DNA of 64,000 bases from Roseateles sp. DAIF2 (GCF_015624425.1 NZ_CP049919.1:3224001-3288000), one strand, 5' to 3'. Shown: positions 1-8,768, counted from the stretch's first letter. Numbers and translations: made by a program. The notes: generated by a model from the letters alone, not told the origin.

Positions 1-169
1 CAGCATCAGGAAGGAAACCCTGCACTACCGCTACAACCCCTACAGCCTGGACGACGACCCCTTGAGCACCTATCTGGCCCATGCCGCGGAGATTGACGAG
101 ATCGTGCGCCGCCGCGTCGCCGGCGGTTCACGCGAGCCGGTGATCGTGCGGGATCACGACATGCGGTGA
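1..169 (+). CDS. C-terminal fragment of an unrecognised protein
   Basis: An open frame runs from the window edge (first whole codon at base 2) to a TGA at 167-169 and encodes about 55 residues ending in ...VIVRDHDMR. The visible part is hydrophilic and acidic/basic mixed, with a Tyr-rich stretch (HYRYNPYSLDDD) followed by a predicted amphipathic helix containing EIDEIVRRRV. No membrane segment or recognisable motif is seen. The N-terminus lies outside the window, so no function is proposed. The next gene starts 60 bases downstream on the same strand. Confidence 0.5.
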   Translation, partial: SIRKETLHYRYNPYSLDDDPLSTYLAHAAEIDEIVRRRVAGGSREPVIVRDHDMR

Positions 170-229
170 TGCAGCAGAGGCAACAGGGATCCCGCCTCCC
201 CGGCGGGCAAGCAACACTCAGGATATGCC

Positions 230-700
230 ATGACCTCCCTCTCCTACCCTATCGGCAGCAATGATTGGTTGACCGCACAGCCACACGGGGGCAGCGCGCG
301 AAGCCAGCTGATGCAACGTTATGCGATCAGTTTCAACGGCAGGCATTTCCAGTACCGCAGCTACCGGTACGAGCATCTGTCCGAAGCCGTCGCCTACGCG
401 CGGCTGGAGCAGCATGCTGTGCCGGCGCTGCCGCCCGTGCGCGATCCCGAACCCTTCCTTGAAGTGGTCGAGAGGCCCACGCCGGCCCAACGCAGGGTCA
501 TGGAAAACCTTGGCATCAGCTATCGACTGGGTTACTACCGTTGGGGGCCCTACCGCTATGAACGCCTCGAAGACGCCATCGCTTACGCCTGGCAACACCA
601 GTTCCCGACCGGTCTTCCAGTAGCGCTGGCCGGCGATGGCACACAACCCAGGCTTGAACCGGCCGGCGCTCGTGAGTTGGATCGAAGGAAGGCCGAGTAG
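230..700 (+). CDS. Hypothetical protein with an internal duplication
   Basis: A 156-residue soluble protein with no signal peptide or membrane segment. It contains two related units of about 30 residues: YAISFNGRHFQYRSYRYEHL (about residues 31-50, continuing into SEAVAYARL) and LGISYRLGYYRWGPYRYERL (about residues 93-112, continuing into EDAIAYAWQ). Each pairs a short beta-like stretch carrying a YRYE(H/R)L core with a helix of the form (S/E)(E/D)A(V/I)AYA. This points to a tandem duplication of one small domain. Similar single-domain proteins sit near stress genes in Burkholderiales, but no biochemical role is known to me. The start ATG is preceded by a weak purine stretch (cagga). Confidence 0.6.
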   Translation: MTSLSYPIGSNDWLTAQPHGGSARSQLMQRYAISFNGRHFQYRSYRYEHLSEAVAYARLEQHAVPALPPVRDPEPFLEVVERPTPAQRRVMENLGISYRLGYYRWGPYRYERLEDAIAYAWQHQFPTGLPVALAGDGTQPRLEPAGARELDRRKAE

Positions 701-1059
701 TCATCGCGCGGCACAAGCACTCACGGATCAGGCCATCCGAGCCGCCGAGCCGCCGAGCCGCAACGCAGCCTGGGCGCTTTTCGAATCCTCATGGCCCGGC
801 CAAGAAGGAAGATTGAACACATGCGGCAGTGTCTGCGCGGACCACCAGGACCATCGGCCCACACTGCGATGACGGTCTCCCTCCGCCCCGGCAGGTAGGC
901 GATGTGATCGCCCCAAGAAGGCGATCGTGCGACAACGAACCGACCCGGGCCATCAAGAGGTGCAAGCTCCGCATCAAGTCACGGCCCAAGCATGCGGCCG
1001 AAGCACTGAGGGGCGCCAACCGTCCAAGCTCCGCCGTCCGTCCTCCAAAGGCCCGCATC
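701..1059. other. Intergenic region without a supported gene
   Basis: About 360 bases with no convincing coding signal. Open frames cross it on both strands, including an upstream extension (from 829) of the following small gene, but that extension encodes Arg/Pro-rich low-quality sequence. A short imperfect GCCGCCGA repeat lies near 740-757. No terminator or clear promoter is evident by eye. Confidence 0.4.
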
Positions 1060-1305
1060 ATGAATGCCATCTCTCTGATTGTCGCAACCGTACTCACGAG
1101 CCTGGGGGCACTGTTCGCCTTGGACTGCATCGGCTGGGCCCCGACACTCTGGATCGGTGCCGCCGTTGTCTCCCCGTTCTTCATCATGACGGAGGTCTGT
1201 CAGGACCTGAACGAACGTCGGCCGCCCGGCGCATGGCCGTGGTCCGGGACCTGGCATGCCGGCGACCTGATCGCCAGTCTCCAGCGCGTGCTAGCCAGAC
1301 ATTGA
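1060..1305 (+). CDS. Small membrane protein
   Basis: An 81-residue product starting MNAISLIVATVLTSLGALFALD. The first 20-odd residues and the segment around WIGAAVVSPFFIM form one or two hydrophobic helices, so the protein probably sits in the inner membrane with a short charged tail (CQDLNERRPPG...). The ATG at 1060 was chosen because the hydrophobic segment begins there; the upstream in-frame extension to 829 is Arg-rich and unlikely to be translated. The ribosome-binding site is weak. Family unknown; the protein could equally be a cryptic small ORF. Confidence 0.4.
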   Translation: MNAISLIVATVLTSLGALFALDCIGWAPTLWIGAAVVSPFFIMTEVCQDLNERRPPGAWPWSGTWHAGDLIASLQRVLARH

Positions 1306-1447
1306 GGAGAGCATCCGAGACCTCTACGCTGGAGCCGTTCGTCAAATGCCTGACTGCGTGTCGGTGCTGTAGCGAGCGGACCAGATACCGCTCCTCGCGG
1401 GCTTACCTGCGGTGTCGTTCAGCTCGCACCGCTTCAAAGGAGCTGCC

Positions 1448-1699
1448 ATGCTCATCACTTCATTGCTTCCGCAATCCCGCCTTGGTCAGCTGGACGCTCT
1501 GTCCGGCAGCGTGGCGGCACTGCGTTGCCGCCAGGCCGCGGAGATTCCGACGGGTTATATCGAGGACTATGTGTCGCTGAGCTGGCTCGAATGGCATGGC
1601 GGCCACCTGCGCCTGACCATTGTCGGCACGAACATCCTGCAGCAGTTGGCCCATGAGGCCATCTCCAAGGCCCGGCCTTCGCCCCGCAAGCATCCATGA
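1448..1699 (+). CDS. Hypothetical protein upstream of nhaA
   Basis: An 83-residue soluble protein. The ATG at 1448 is preceded by a good Shine-Dalgarno sequence (AAAGGAG at about 1436-1442), which is why it is preferred over the in-frame start at 1412. The middle contains IPTGYIEDYVSLSWLEWHGGHLRLTI, which looks like a small alpha/beta fold. No catalytic motif is seen. Its stop codon overlaps the nhaA start (ATGA at 1696-1699), so the two genes are probably translationally coupled; a role linked to NhaA is inference from that overlap only. Confidence 0.6.
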   Translation: MLITSLLPQSRLGQLDALSGSVAALRCRQAAEIPTGYIEDYVSLSWLEWHGGHLRLTIVGTNILQQLAHEAISKARPSPRKHP

Positions 1700-3036
1700 T
1701 CGATCGTCCGCTCGGGGCATCCGCCTCCGTCAAGCTTCCTCACGGCTTGATTGATCGGATCACGCCGCCATTCGTCAAGTTCCTGCGCATTGAAGCAGCC
1801 GGCGGGGCCGTCCTGCTGCTGTTCACCATCGCGGCCCTCATCTTGTCGAATTCGCCTTGGTCCGGCTCGTTCCTTGGCCTCTGGGAGACCCAGCTCGAAC
1901 TCCGGCTCGGCAGCCTTGAATTCAGTCGATCGCTAAAGGGATGGATCAATGACGGGCTGATGACCTTGTTCTTCTTTCTGGTCGCGCTGGAGCTCAAACG
2001 AGAGTTGGTCCTTGGCGAGATGCGAAATCCGCGCATGGCCGCACTGTCGGTGGCTGCTGCGGTGGGCGGCATGATCACGCCAGCCGCCGTCTTCATCGCG
2101 CTGCAATGGGGGCTGCCGGGGCACCACGGCTGGGGCATCGTGATGGCCACCGATACGGCGTTCGTCATCGCCTGCCTGGCGCTGCTGGGCTCGCGCATTC
2201 CGCATAGCCTTCGCGTCTTCATGCTGTTCCTTGCCATCGTAGATGACATTGGTGCCATCCTTGTGGTCGCCATCGGATACAGCAGCTTTCTGGACTGGCG
2301 CATGCTCGCCCTGGCGGCGTTGAGCGTCGTGATCCTGCGCGTGCTGGCGCGAATCGGCATCAGACGACTCCCCATCTATTTCCTTGTCGGAGCCCTGACC
2401 TGGTTGGCCATCGATGCCTCCGGGCTGCACGCCACGGTCACCGGGGTGATCCTGGGTCTGATGACGCCGGCCAGGCGCTGGGTAAGCGACGGCAGGCTGT
2501 ACGCCATCCTGGATCAGGTCATTGCGCATCCGACGCAGAGTCAAGGCAGCGGCGATACCCGTGACAGAAAGACGCTGCTGATCGCCGAAATCGCCGCGCG
2601 CGAATCGCTGTCTCCGGTCGAGCGTCTCGAGATGGCTTTGCACCCCTGGGTCAGTTTCTGCATCATGCCCATCTTCGCCCTGGCCAACGCCGGACTCCAG
2701 CTGTCATGGGCAGGCGCCATGCAACCCGTATCCACCGCGATTTTCCTCGGATTCTTCGTGGGCAAGCCGGCGGGCATTCTTCTTTTCAGCTGGCTGGCGC
2801 TCCGTTCAGGCCTGGCGACTCGTCCTCCTGACCTGGGCTGGAATGTCATGGCAGGCGGCAGTTTCCTGGCCGGCATTGGCTTCACGATGGCCCTGTTCAT
2901 CGCCAATCTGGCTCTTGATGGCCCGTTGATCGACAGCGCGAAGATCGGGATCTTCATGGCTTCACTATGCTCGGCCGGCGTTGGTTTGGCGCTCCTCATG
3001 CGGGCATCGAGGCCAACCCCATCCGAACGCTCCTGA
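1696..3036 (+). CDS. nhaA: Na+/H+ antiporter NhaA
   Basis: A 446-residue inner-membrane protein that exchanges cytoplasmic Na+ (or Li+) for external protons and protects against salt and alkaline stress. Family hallmarks are visible: about a dozen hydrophobic helices, the segment ATDTAFVIACLALLGSRIPH, and the paired aspartates of FLAIVDDIGAI, equivalent to the ion-binding Asp163/Asp164 of the E. coli protein. It is longer than E. coli NhaA (388 residues) because of a longer N-terminus and a hydrophilic loop near residues 275-305 (QSQGSGDTRDRK...). The start overlaps the preceding small gene by 4 bases. NhaA is often regulated by NhaR, but no such gene is nearby. Confidence 0.95.
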   Translation: MIDRPLGASASVKLPHGLIDRITPPFVKFLRIEAAGGAVLLLFTIAALILSNSPWSGSFLGLWETQLELRLGSLEFSRSLKGWINDGLMTLFFFLVALELKRELVLGEMRNPRMAALSVAAAVGGMITPAAVFIALQWGLPGHHGWGIVMATDTAFVIACLALLGSRIPHSLRVFMLFLAIVDDIGAILVVAIGYSSFLDWRMLALAALSVVILRVLARIGIRRLPIYFLVGALTWLAIDASGLHATVTGVILGLMTPARRWVSDGRLYAILDQVIAHPTQSQGSGDTRDRKTLLIAEIAARESLSPVERLEMALHPWVSFCIMPIFALANAGLQLSWAGAMQPVSTAIFLGFFVGKPAGILLFSWLALRSGLATRPPDLGWNVMAGGSFLAGIGFTMALFIANLALDGPLIDSAKIGIFMASLCSAGVGLALLMRASRPTPSERS

Positions 3037-3078
3037 GAGGTGCGTCCGCCACCAATCAGAGCACAGGACGCGTGCAGC

Positions 3079-3333
3079 TTACGTCCGGCGGGGCTTGAGC
3101 AGCCCCGTCCATTGACAGGTGTAGCTCACACAGTCGTAGCGGTGGCGCGGCATGAACAGGCTCAGCAGTCGGTCTAGCGCATGGCGCGGTATGCGGCGGA
3201 TCCGTCCCCCGCAGCGCGGGCATGACGGACGATGGTGACGCCGGGGTTCCGGCGCCACCAAGGCATCGGTCGATTGTCCTGGCATGCGGCCGAGCAGCTT
3301 ACGCAGCGAAAACTGTGTTTGAAGAAGGTTCAT
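3079..3333 (-). CDS. Small zinc-ribbon-like protein
   Basis: An 84-residue basic protein. It has a CPRCGG knuckle at about residues 38-43 and a second Cys pair of the form CVSYTC about 25 residues later, which together resemble a four-cysteine zinc ribbon. The intervening helix is Arg-rich (RIRRIPRHALDRLLSLFMPRHRYDC), so nucleic-acid or protein binding is plausible. Related short proteins occur in Burkholderiales as uncharacterised genes. It is convergent with nhaA (42-base gap) and divergent from nothing obvious. Function unknown. Confidence 0.65.
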   Translation of the reverse strand: MNLLQTQFSLRKLLGRMPGQSTDALVAPEPRRHHRPSCPRCGGRIRRIPRHALDRLLSLFMPRHRYDCVSYTCQWTGLLKPRRT

Positions 3334-3400
3334 GGAGTTGTCCCAGGTGTTCTGACATCGCCGACTTTTGCTGGTGCACTGTCGATGCCTGCTGTGCCCG

Positions 3401-3766
3401 TCATGGGCCGTGCCTGATCAGGGACCGCAACACATGTGCGAGCCGGTGGCAGTCGATGCGATCGCGCAGGATGAACTGCTGCACGTGGTGCTCGCCGGTT
3501 TCGTGCGTCGCGCCTGCGATCATCAACAGCGGAATCTGCGGCACTCCGACCCGCAGCGCCTGCAGCGTTGCACGGCCATCGCTGTCAGGCAGGGACAGGT
3601 CGAACAGCACGACATCAATGCCACCGCGACTCAGCCGTTCGAGGCCCGCGGCCAGCGATTCCACGTACTCCACATGCGACGAACCGGCCGCGGTGCTGGC
3701 CAGCGTCTGACGGACGACGACCCTGTCAGCCCGTTCGTCCTCGATCACGAGTGCGTTGATGTCCAT
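3401..3766 (-). CDS. Stand-alone response-regulator receiver, atypical active site
   Basis: A 121-residue protein starting MDINALVIEDERADR. It has the receiver fold signature: an acidic pair (ED) near the N-terminus and the phospho-acceptor Asp in VVLFDLSLPDSDG. The final conserved Lys, normally in a (Y/F)LxK motif, is replaced by Arg (QQFILRDRID), and the usual Thr/Ser in beta-4 is Ala (LLMIAGATHE). Phosphorylation chemistry may therefore be weak or altered. There is no output domain. The start at 3766 fits the receiver family better than the upstream in-frame start at 3790. No kinase gene is adjacent on the same strand. Confidence 0.75.
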   Translation of the reverse strand: MDINALVIEDERADRVVVRQTLASTAAGSSHVEYVESLAAGLERLSRGGIDVVLFDLSLPDSDGRATLQALRVGVPQIPLLMIAGATHETGEHHVQQFILRDRIDCHRLAHVLRSLIRHGP

Positions 3767-3940
3767 GGGGAAATGCTCGGCGCAGTGCATGGCGGCGTCG
3801 GTGCCCTAGCGCGCATAAGGCAGGGTGCTGTGACGCACAGACGCCAGGCATCAGCGGCGCACAGTGAGGACGTACACGGCCCCCAGCGCTATAGGCAGCC
3901 CGGAGGACCGCATCGAAACTTGCATCAAGAGGAGGCACTC

Positions 3941-4177
3941 ATGGACAAGCTCTCGACCTTGCTGGCCTGCGAAGCCGGCTACGTGCTTCGCTTCGACGAT
4001 CTGTTCAATCGCGGGCACTGGTACGAATTCCCCTGCGATGTCGAAGGGCGCGTCGCGGTCGCCGCAATGAGTGCCCGCGCCCGCGACAGCTACGCGCAGG
4101 CGCTTGAAGCAATAGGCCGTGAGTTGTCCCTGCCGAGCATTACTTGCGCCAGCAAAGCAAGGCCGCGCCGATCGTAG
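3941..4177 (+). CDS. Hypothetical small protein
   Basis: A 78-residue soluble protein, MDKLSTLLACEAGYVLRFDD... The ATG at 3941 has a strong ribosome-binding site (AAGAGGAGG at about 3927-3935) 6-10 bases upstream, which decides this start over much longer in-frame extensions. The central part (NRGHWYEFPCDVEGRVAVAAMSARARDSYAQA) suggests a short beta hairpin followed by a helix. No membrane segment or catalytic motif is seen. Similar proteins occur as hypothetical genes in stress-related neighbourhoods of Burkholderiales; no function is known to me. Confidence 0.65.
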   Translation: MDKLSTLLACEAGYVLRFDDLFNRGHWYEFPCDVEGRVAVAAMSARARDSYAQALEAIGRELSLPSITCASKARPRRS

Positions 4178-4272
4178 AAAGCGGCTGGCTCTCGGCGGGG
4201 CAGCGACAACAACATCGCGACAAGCCAGAACGGATTTCGGCCTGCACAGCCGACAAGAAGCCCGACGGCAAC

Positions 4273-6768
4273 CTAAATCACGGTGCTCAGCTGCGTGTCA
4301 CCGGAGGGGCGCGGCGGCAAGTAGATGTGGAAGCAGGTGCCTCCACCGTCGCGGTTCTCGGCATGGATGCGGCCTCCATGGATCTCGATGATCTTGCGGC
4401 AGATCGCCAGGCCCAAACCGGTGCCCCCCGAGCCATCCTTGGTGTTGCTGCTCTGAATAAAGGCCTCAAAGATCTTGTCCAGTTCCGCTGGAGGAATGCC
4501 GGGACCGCGGTCGGCAATGCTGACGTGGATCTCGTTCTGTGGCGTCAGGCGCGCGGCCAGCTCGATCACGCCCCCCTCGGGCGAGAACTTGATGGCGTTT
4601 GCCATCACATTGCGGATCACCTGCTGGAAGCGCAATGGGTCCACCTTGGCCACCAGGGGGCTGACGGGAAGGTGAGACCGCACCGCCAGCGAGCGCCGCG
4701 CCAGCAAGGGGTCGAGTTCACGCGCCACAGACTCGATCAGCTGGCGCAAGTCGCAGCGTTCCAGATCGAAGGTCCCGACCGCGCTCTCTATCTTGGACAC
4801 ATCAAGCAGGTCGTTGACCAGCGCCAGCATGCGCTGCCCCGAGGCATGGATATCGCCGAACATCGCGGCCAGCTTCGGGGTGTCGCGCCCGCGCGCCACG
4901 CCCAGTTCCGAGAAACCCAGAATGGATTGCAGCGGCGTGCGCAGCTCATGGCTGATGTTGGCAATGAACTCCGACTTGGCGCGCGAGGCCTCTTCCGCCG
5001 CATCGCGGCCTTCCCGGGTGGCGCGCTCGGCGGCACGGAATTCGCTGACATCGGTCAAGGTGGACAAGATGCCCATGCCCCCGCCCTGTGGATCCGGCAC
5101 CACGACCTTGGTCACCAGCATGTCCCGCGGCCGCCCATCCCGCCCGAGCAGACGCGCTTCGTAGCTGAGGCGGCCGCCGCGCTGACGCAGCTGCGCATCC
5201 TGCGTCGCATGGATCGCGCGCTCGGCCGTCGGCATAAAAAAGCCGACCTGCTGCCCGAGCACCTTGTTGCGTGAGCGCCCGGTGAATTCCTCCCAGGCAC
5301 GGTTGACGCTCACATAGCGCCCCCCCGGGTCCACCATCGAGATCGGCTGCGGACTGACCTCCAGCAGCAGCTCGGTGAAGCCCAGTTGGCGCTGCAGGCG
5401 CTGCTCGGCCTCGTGCCGTTCGGTGACATCCATGGCGCTGCCGGCAAAGCCCAGCGCATGCCCCAGCCCCTGCAGCGGAACGACTGCCACCTGGAGGCGG
5501 CGCACCAGTCCCTCACCAGTTCGCAGCGAGACCTCGGCGCTGCGCACGCCCGCACGGTCGTCCGCTGCGAACAGCTGTGCGACACGCTCACGGTCCTGAG
5601 GTTCGACCAGATCCTGCAATGCCTGGCCTATCGCTTCTTCGGCCCGCTCCCGGCTGAGCGTGCCCCAGCGTGCGTTGACGAAGGTGAGCCGCCCCTGGGC
5701 GTCGGTCCGAAAGATCAGCTCCTGGACGCTCTTGAGCAACACGCTCATCTCGCGCTCGCGCAGCGCCACCTGCTCATGCGCGCGGTCGAGCTCATGCCGT
5801 GCCCGCTCACGCACACGAAGGCTGCGCAGCAAGGCATGGGCGGCCCCGGCCAGCAAGCTCAGGATGAGCGCGCCGCCAGCTCCCAGCAGCCATAGGCCGT
5901 CTCGCCAATCTTGCAGTGCGGCCTGCTCATCCTGCTCGACAAGCACCACCAGCGGCCGTGTGCGCGAAACCCGGTAGGCTGCGACCTGGGCACCTGGGGC
6001 CAAACCATCCCCGAGGTAGCTGGCATGATCCTGCCTGCGCAGCAGATCGCGAAACACTGGATGTCCGTTCAAGGCGGAGGCCGGCGCCAGCGGCACGCCT
6101 TCCGTGCCGGCGAGCAACTGTCCCGCGTGGCTGGCCAGCGCTGCGCGTTCGCCTTCATCGTTGCCGATGGCCATCTGCTGGTAGTTGGCCAAGGCGTCGG
6201 GGTTGATCAAGGCCAGCAGCAGAAACTCCTGTCCCGCCGGCCCCATGACTCGGCGTACCAGTGGCAGCATGCCGACGGCCGTTCCCAGCGCCGGGTCACC
6301 GAGCGTGCGCAGGCTGCGTCCCGGCAGCCACGGCAGCAGTTGCTCGCTCCCGGCCGGTGGCAGCGCGCCCAGCAGCTTCGGGTCGATACGCAGCCCCTGT
6401 TCGCGCGGATCAGAACTGGCCAGTATCCGTCCCTGCATGTCCAGCACCGCCACCCCGCGCAGGATGGGTTGTGCCAGCAGCGCTTGTGACAGCTGCGGCT
6501 GCAACAGCGCCGCGTCGGTGTGCGGCGGCAGGCTGATACCGTCCGCCAGCGTGCGCAGAACCAGCCCGGCAGAGTCTACGCTCCGTGTTGCATGATCCTC
6601 AAGAACCCTGGCCAGCAGCTCCAGCCGCTCGCGGCTGTTCTGCAGTGCCTCGCGCCGCTCGAACCACGCCAATGTCAGCAGCGAGGTGATGCACGCCAGC
6701 ACCAAGGCCGCGGAAGCCAGGCGCACGCTGCGCGCCAGGCGGCTGCTTTGCCGGACGCTCAGGGGCAT
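4273..6768 (-). CDS. Membrane PAS-PAS sensor histidine kinase
   Basis: An 831-residue kinase. A transmembrane helix lies at about residues 18-38, followed by a large periplasmic sensor of the Cache/PDC type (40-290), a second helix near 290-312, two PAS domains (about 340-455 and 460-585), a HisKA domain with the phospho-acceptor His607 in NISHELRTPLQS, and a C-terminal HATPase with N-box (NAIKFSPEGG) and G-boxes ([15 protein letters not shown]). It should autophosphorylate His607 and hand phosphate to a receiver; the nearest candidate is the CheY-like protein at the head of the same operon (8391-8768). It starts 13 bases after the periplasmic binding protein gene, so the binding protein may present a ligand to it. 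Confidence 0.9.
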   Translation of the reverse strand: MPLSVRQSSRLARSVRLASAALVLACITSLLTLAWFERREALQNSRERLELLARVLEDHATRSVDSAGLVLRTLADGISLPPHTDAALLQPQLSQALLAQPILRGVAVLDMQGRILASSDPREQGLRIDPKLLGALPPAGSEQLLPWLPGRSLRTLGDPALGTAVGMLPLVRRVMGPAGQEFLLLALINPDALANYQQMAIGNDEGERAALASHAGQLLAGTEGVPLAPASALNGHPVFRDLLRRQDHASYLGDGLAPGAQVAAYRVSRTRPLVVLVEQDEQAALQDWRDGLWLLGAGGALILSLLAGAAHALLRSLRVRERARHELDRAHEQVALREREMSVLLKSVQELIFRTDAQGRLTFVNARWGTLSRERAEEAIGQALQDLVEPQDRERVAQLFAADDRAGVRSAEVSLRTGEGLVRRLQVAVVPLQGLGHALGFAGSAMDVTERHEAEQRLQRQLGFTELLLEVSPQPISMVDPGGRYVSVNRAWEEFTGRSRNKVLGQQVGFFMPTAERAIHATQDAQLRQRGGRLSYEARLLGRDGRPRDMLVTKVVVPDPQGGGMGILSTLTDVSEFRAAERATREGRDAAEEASRAKSEFIANISHELRTPLQSILGFSELGVARGRDTPKLAAMFGDIHASGQRMLALVNDLLDVSKIESAVGTFDLERCDLRQLIESVARELDPLLARRSLAVRSHLPVSPLVAKVDPLRFQQVIRNVMANAIKFSPEGGVIELAARLTPQNEIHVSIADRGPGIPPAELDKIFEAFIQSSNTKDGSGGTGLGLAICRKIIEIHGGRIHAENRDGGGTCFHIYLPPRPSGDTQLSTVI

Positions 6769-6781
6769 GCCGACCCCGCCC

Positions 6782-7603
6782 TCAGTTCACAACGATGGGG
6801 GACAGGCCATACCGAGCAGCCGCGGCCTTCAGCCGTCCGTCGCGTTTGATCGCCGCGACAAACTCGTCCAGGCGCGCCAGCCAATCTGGATCGTTCAGCC
6901 GAGTGGCATAGGCGTAGGGAAGCACATGGAAAGGCTGCGCGGGGGATACCAGCCGAGCCCAATCGGCGTTGTCGAGCAGGCGCCGGCTGTAGGGATAGTC
7001 GGTCATGAAGACATCGACACGGCCGGCCTCCAGCTCACGCTCGCGCGTGTCTGGTGGCCTCACCACGACCATCTGCGCCTGCTTGAGCGCCTGGCCCATC
7101 ACCGGCTCCATGAAAGTGCCGGCCTGTACCGCCACCATGACACCGGGCTTGTCGATGTCGGCCCATTCCCGCACCATCCGGTTCGAGCGCGTGGTCACGC
7201 CATAGATATCGCTCTGGAGATAGGGCTTCGTGAAAGCCAACCGGGCTTGGCGTTGCGGCAAGACGCCAACCGCGAACATCGCGACATCGCAGCGCTGCGA
7301 CGTGACATCCTCGACCAGCTGGGTGAAAGAGGACTCGACATAGCTGAGCTTGAGTTTGAGTTCGCGTGCCAGCTCGGCCGACAACTCGATGTCGATGCCG
7401 CTCAGTTGCTGTGTGCGCGGGTTGCGATAGGTGATGCCATAGTAGTCCGGCCAGATGCAGACTTTCAGTTCGCCGCTGGCGCGCAGGCGCTTCAGCGTCT
7501 CGCCGCCGCGGGCGGCCATCGCGGCCTGCACGCCCCCCAGGCAAAGCAGCGAGGCGCCGAGCAGGCCGGCCCATGTCCGATAGGGTATCTTGCTCATATC
7601 CAT
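6782..7603 (-). CDS. Periplasmic solute-binding protein, amino-acid type (family 3), orphan
   Basis: A 273-residue protein with an N-terminal signal sequence (hydrophobic AGLLGASLLCLGGVQAAMA, cleavage likely near residue 30). The mature part has the family 3 binding-protein pattern: LRASGELKVCIWPDYYGITYRN, SGIDIELSAELA, and RQARLAFTKPYL. Such proteins bind amino acids or related ligands in the periplasm. No ABC permease or ATPase gene lies nearby; instead it sits between an HD-GYP gene and a membrane sensor kinase with gaps of 18 and 13 bases. A sensory rather than a transport role is therefore inferred. Confidence 0.85.
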   Translation of the reverse strand: MDMSKIPYRTWAGLLGASLLCLGGVQAAMAARGGETLKRLRASGELKVCIWPDYYGITYRNPRTQQLSGIDIELSAELARELKLKLSYVESSFTQLVEDVTSQRCDVAMFAVGVLPQRQARLAFTKPYLQSDIYGVTTRSNRMVREWADIDKPGVMVAVQAGTFMEPVMGQALKQAQMVVVRPPDTRERELEAGRVDVFMTDYPYSRRLLDNADWARLVSPAQPFHVLPYAYATRLNDPDWLARLDEFVAAIKRDGRLKAAAARYGLSPIVVN

Positions 7604-7621
7604 CTCCTTATCCTCGGGCTT

Positions 7622-8386
7622 TCAGTCGTTCTGGACCAGCGCTTCGAAGCTTGGCGGCTGTCGATTGATGCGGTCGCGCAACTCCAGCAGCGCCGGCGCG
7701 TTGGCCAGGAAGACGTCGACGATGGCGGGATCGAAGGCCTTGCCGCGCTGTTCTGCGAGCATGCCCAAGGCCACGTCGTTGGCGAAAGCCTTGCGATAGC
7801 AGCGGTCCATCGTCAGGGCGTCGAAGTAGTCCACCACCGCGACGATCCGGGCCGATAGCGGGATCGCCTCGCCGACCAGGCCGCTGGGATAACCGCCGCC
7901 ATCCCAGCGCTCGTGGTGGCCCAGCGCCACCTCGGCCGCCATCTGGAACAGCGGAATCCGCGAACGGCCCAGGATCTCGGCCCCCATGCGCGGATGCTGG
8001 TTCATGGCCGCGCGCTCGTCCGGGTTGAAGGATCCGGGTTTCTTGAGCACCGCGTCGGGCACGCCGATCTTGCCGATATCGTGCATCGGCGCCGCGCGGC
8101 TCAGCATGCTGGCATAGGCGGCGGGCTGCCCGAGCATCAGCGCGAGCGCCTCGGCCAGGTAGCCGATGCGGATGATGTGCACGCCGGTGTCGTCATCCTT
8201 GAAATCGGCCGCCAGCGACAGGCGCAGCAAGGCCTCATGGTGGGCGCGCGACACCTCGCGCAAGGCTTCGTTGCGCTCGTGGTACATGCGACCCAGGTCC
8301 ATCACGATGCGCTCCATCTGAGCGGTGGCGGCAGCGTCGAACATGCGATCCGTGCTCGGAGCTTGGGGGGCGAGCATCATCGTCAT
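7622..8386 (-). CDS. HD-GYP domain c-di-GMP phosphodiesterase
   Basis: A 254-residue cytoplasmic protein. After a short helical N-terminus it is an almost bare HD-GYP domain, with the metal-binding HD at residues 102-103 (HDIGKIGVP), the downstream HHERWDGGGYPSGL motif containing GYP, and conserved DYFDALTMDR. HD-GYP enzymes hydrolyse c-di-GMP to pGpG or GMP. It has no receiver of its own but starts 4 bases after a CheY-like gene, so that receiver may act on it in trans. It is the second gene of the leftward RR, HD-GYP, binding protein, kinase operon. Confidence 0.92.
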   Translation of the reverse strand: MTMMLAPQAPSTDRMFDAAATAQMERIVMDLGRMYHERNEALREVSRAHHEALLRLSLAADFKDDDTGVHIIRIGYLAEALALMLGQPAAYASMLSRAAPMHDIGKIGVPDAVLKKPGSFNPDERAAMNQHPRMGAEILGRSRIPLFQMAAEVALGHHERWDGGGYPSGLVGEAIPLSARIVAVVDYFDALTMDRCYRKAFANDVALGMLAEQRGKAFDPAIVDVFLANAPALLELRDRINRQPPSFEALVQND

Positions 8387-8390
8387 CTCC

Positions 8391-8768
8391 TCAGGCGACT
8401 TGCGGCAGCTGGGCCAGGTGCTCGATCAGCTGCAGGGGGCTGAACGGCTTCACCAGATAGGCATCGGCGCCGGCCTGCAGCCCAGCCTCGCGATCACGCG
8501 CCTGGCCGCGCGCGCTCAGCAGGATCACCTGCACGCCCGCCAGCGAGGGATCCGCCTTCATTCGGCGGCACGCCTCCAGCCCGTCAATCCCACCCGGCAT
8601 CATCACGTCCAGCAGGACCACGTCCGGCCGCACGGTAGCCGTGAAGCGCAAGGCGGCGTCGCCGTCGGCGACCTCGTCGATCTTGTAGTCCTCGAACTCG
8701 AGGGTCATGCGGATCAGACGACGGATGTCCGCATGGTCGTCCACGATCAGGATTGTCTTGTTTGTCAT
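8391..8768 (-). CDS. CheY-like single-domain response regulator
   Basis: A 125-residue receiver with all expected residues: DD acid pair (LIVDDHADI), phospho-acceptor Asp in VVLLDVMMPGGIDG, Ser in VILLSARG and Lys in YLVKPF. There is no output domain. It is the first gene of a four-gene leftward operon ending in the PAS histidine kinase at 4273-6768, which is its most likely partner. It diverges from the HTH-receiver gene at 8881 across a 112-base AT-rich control region. Confidence 0.9.
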   Translation of the reverse strand: MTNKTILIVDDHADIRRLIRMTLEFEDYKIDEVADGDAALRFTATVRPDVVLLDVMMPGGIDGLEACRRMKADPSLAGVQVILLSARGQARDREAGLQAGADAYLVKPFSPLQLIEHLAQLPQVA

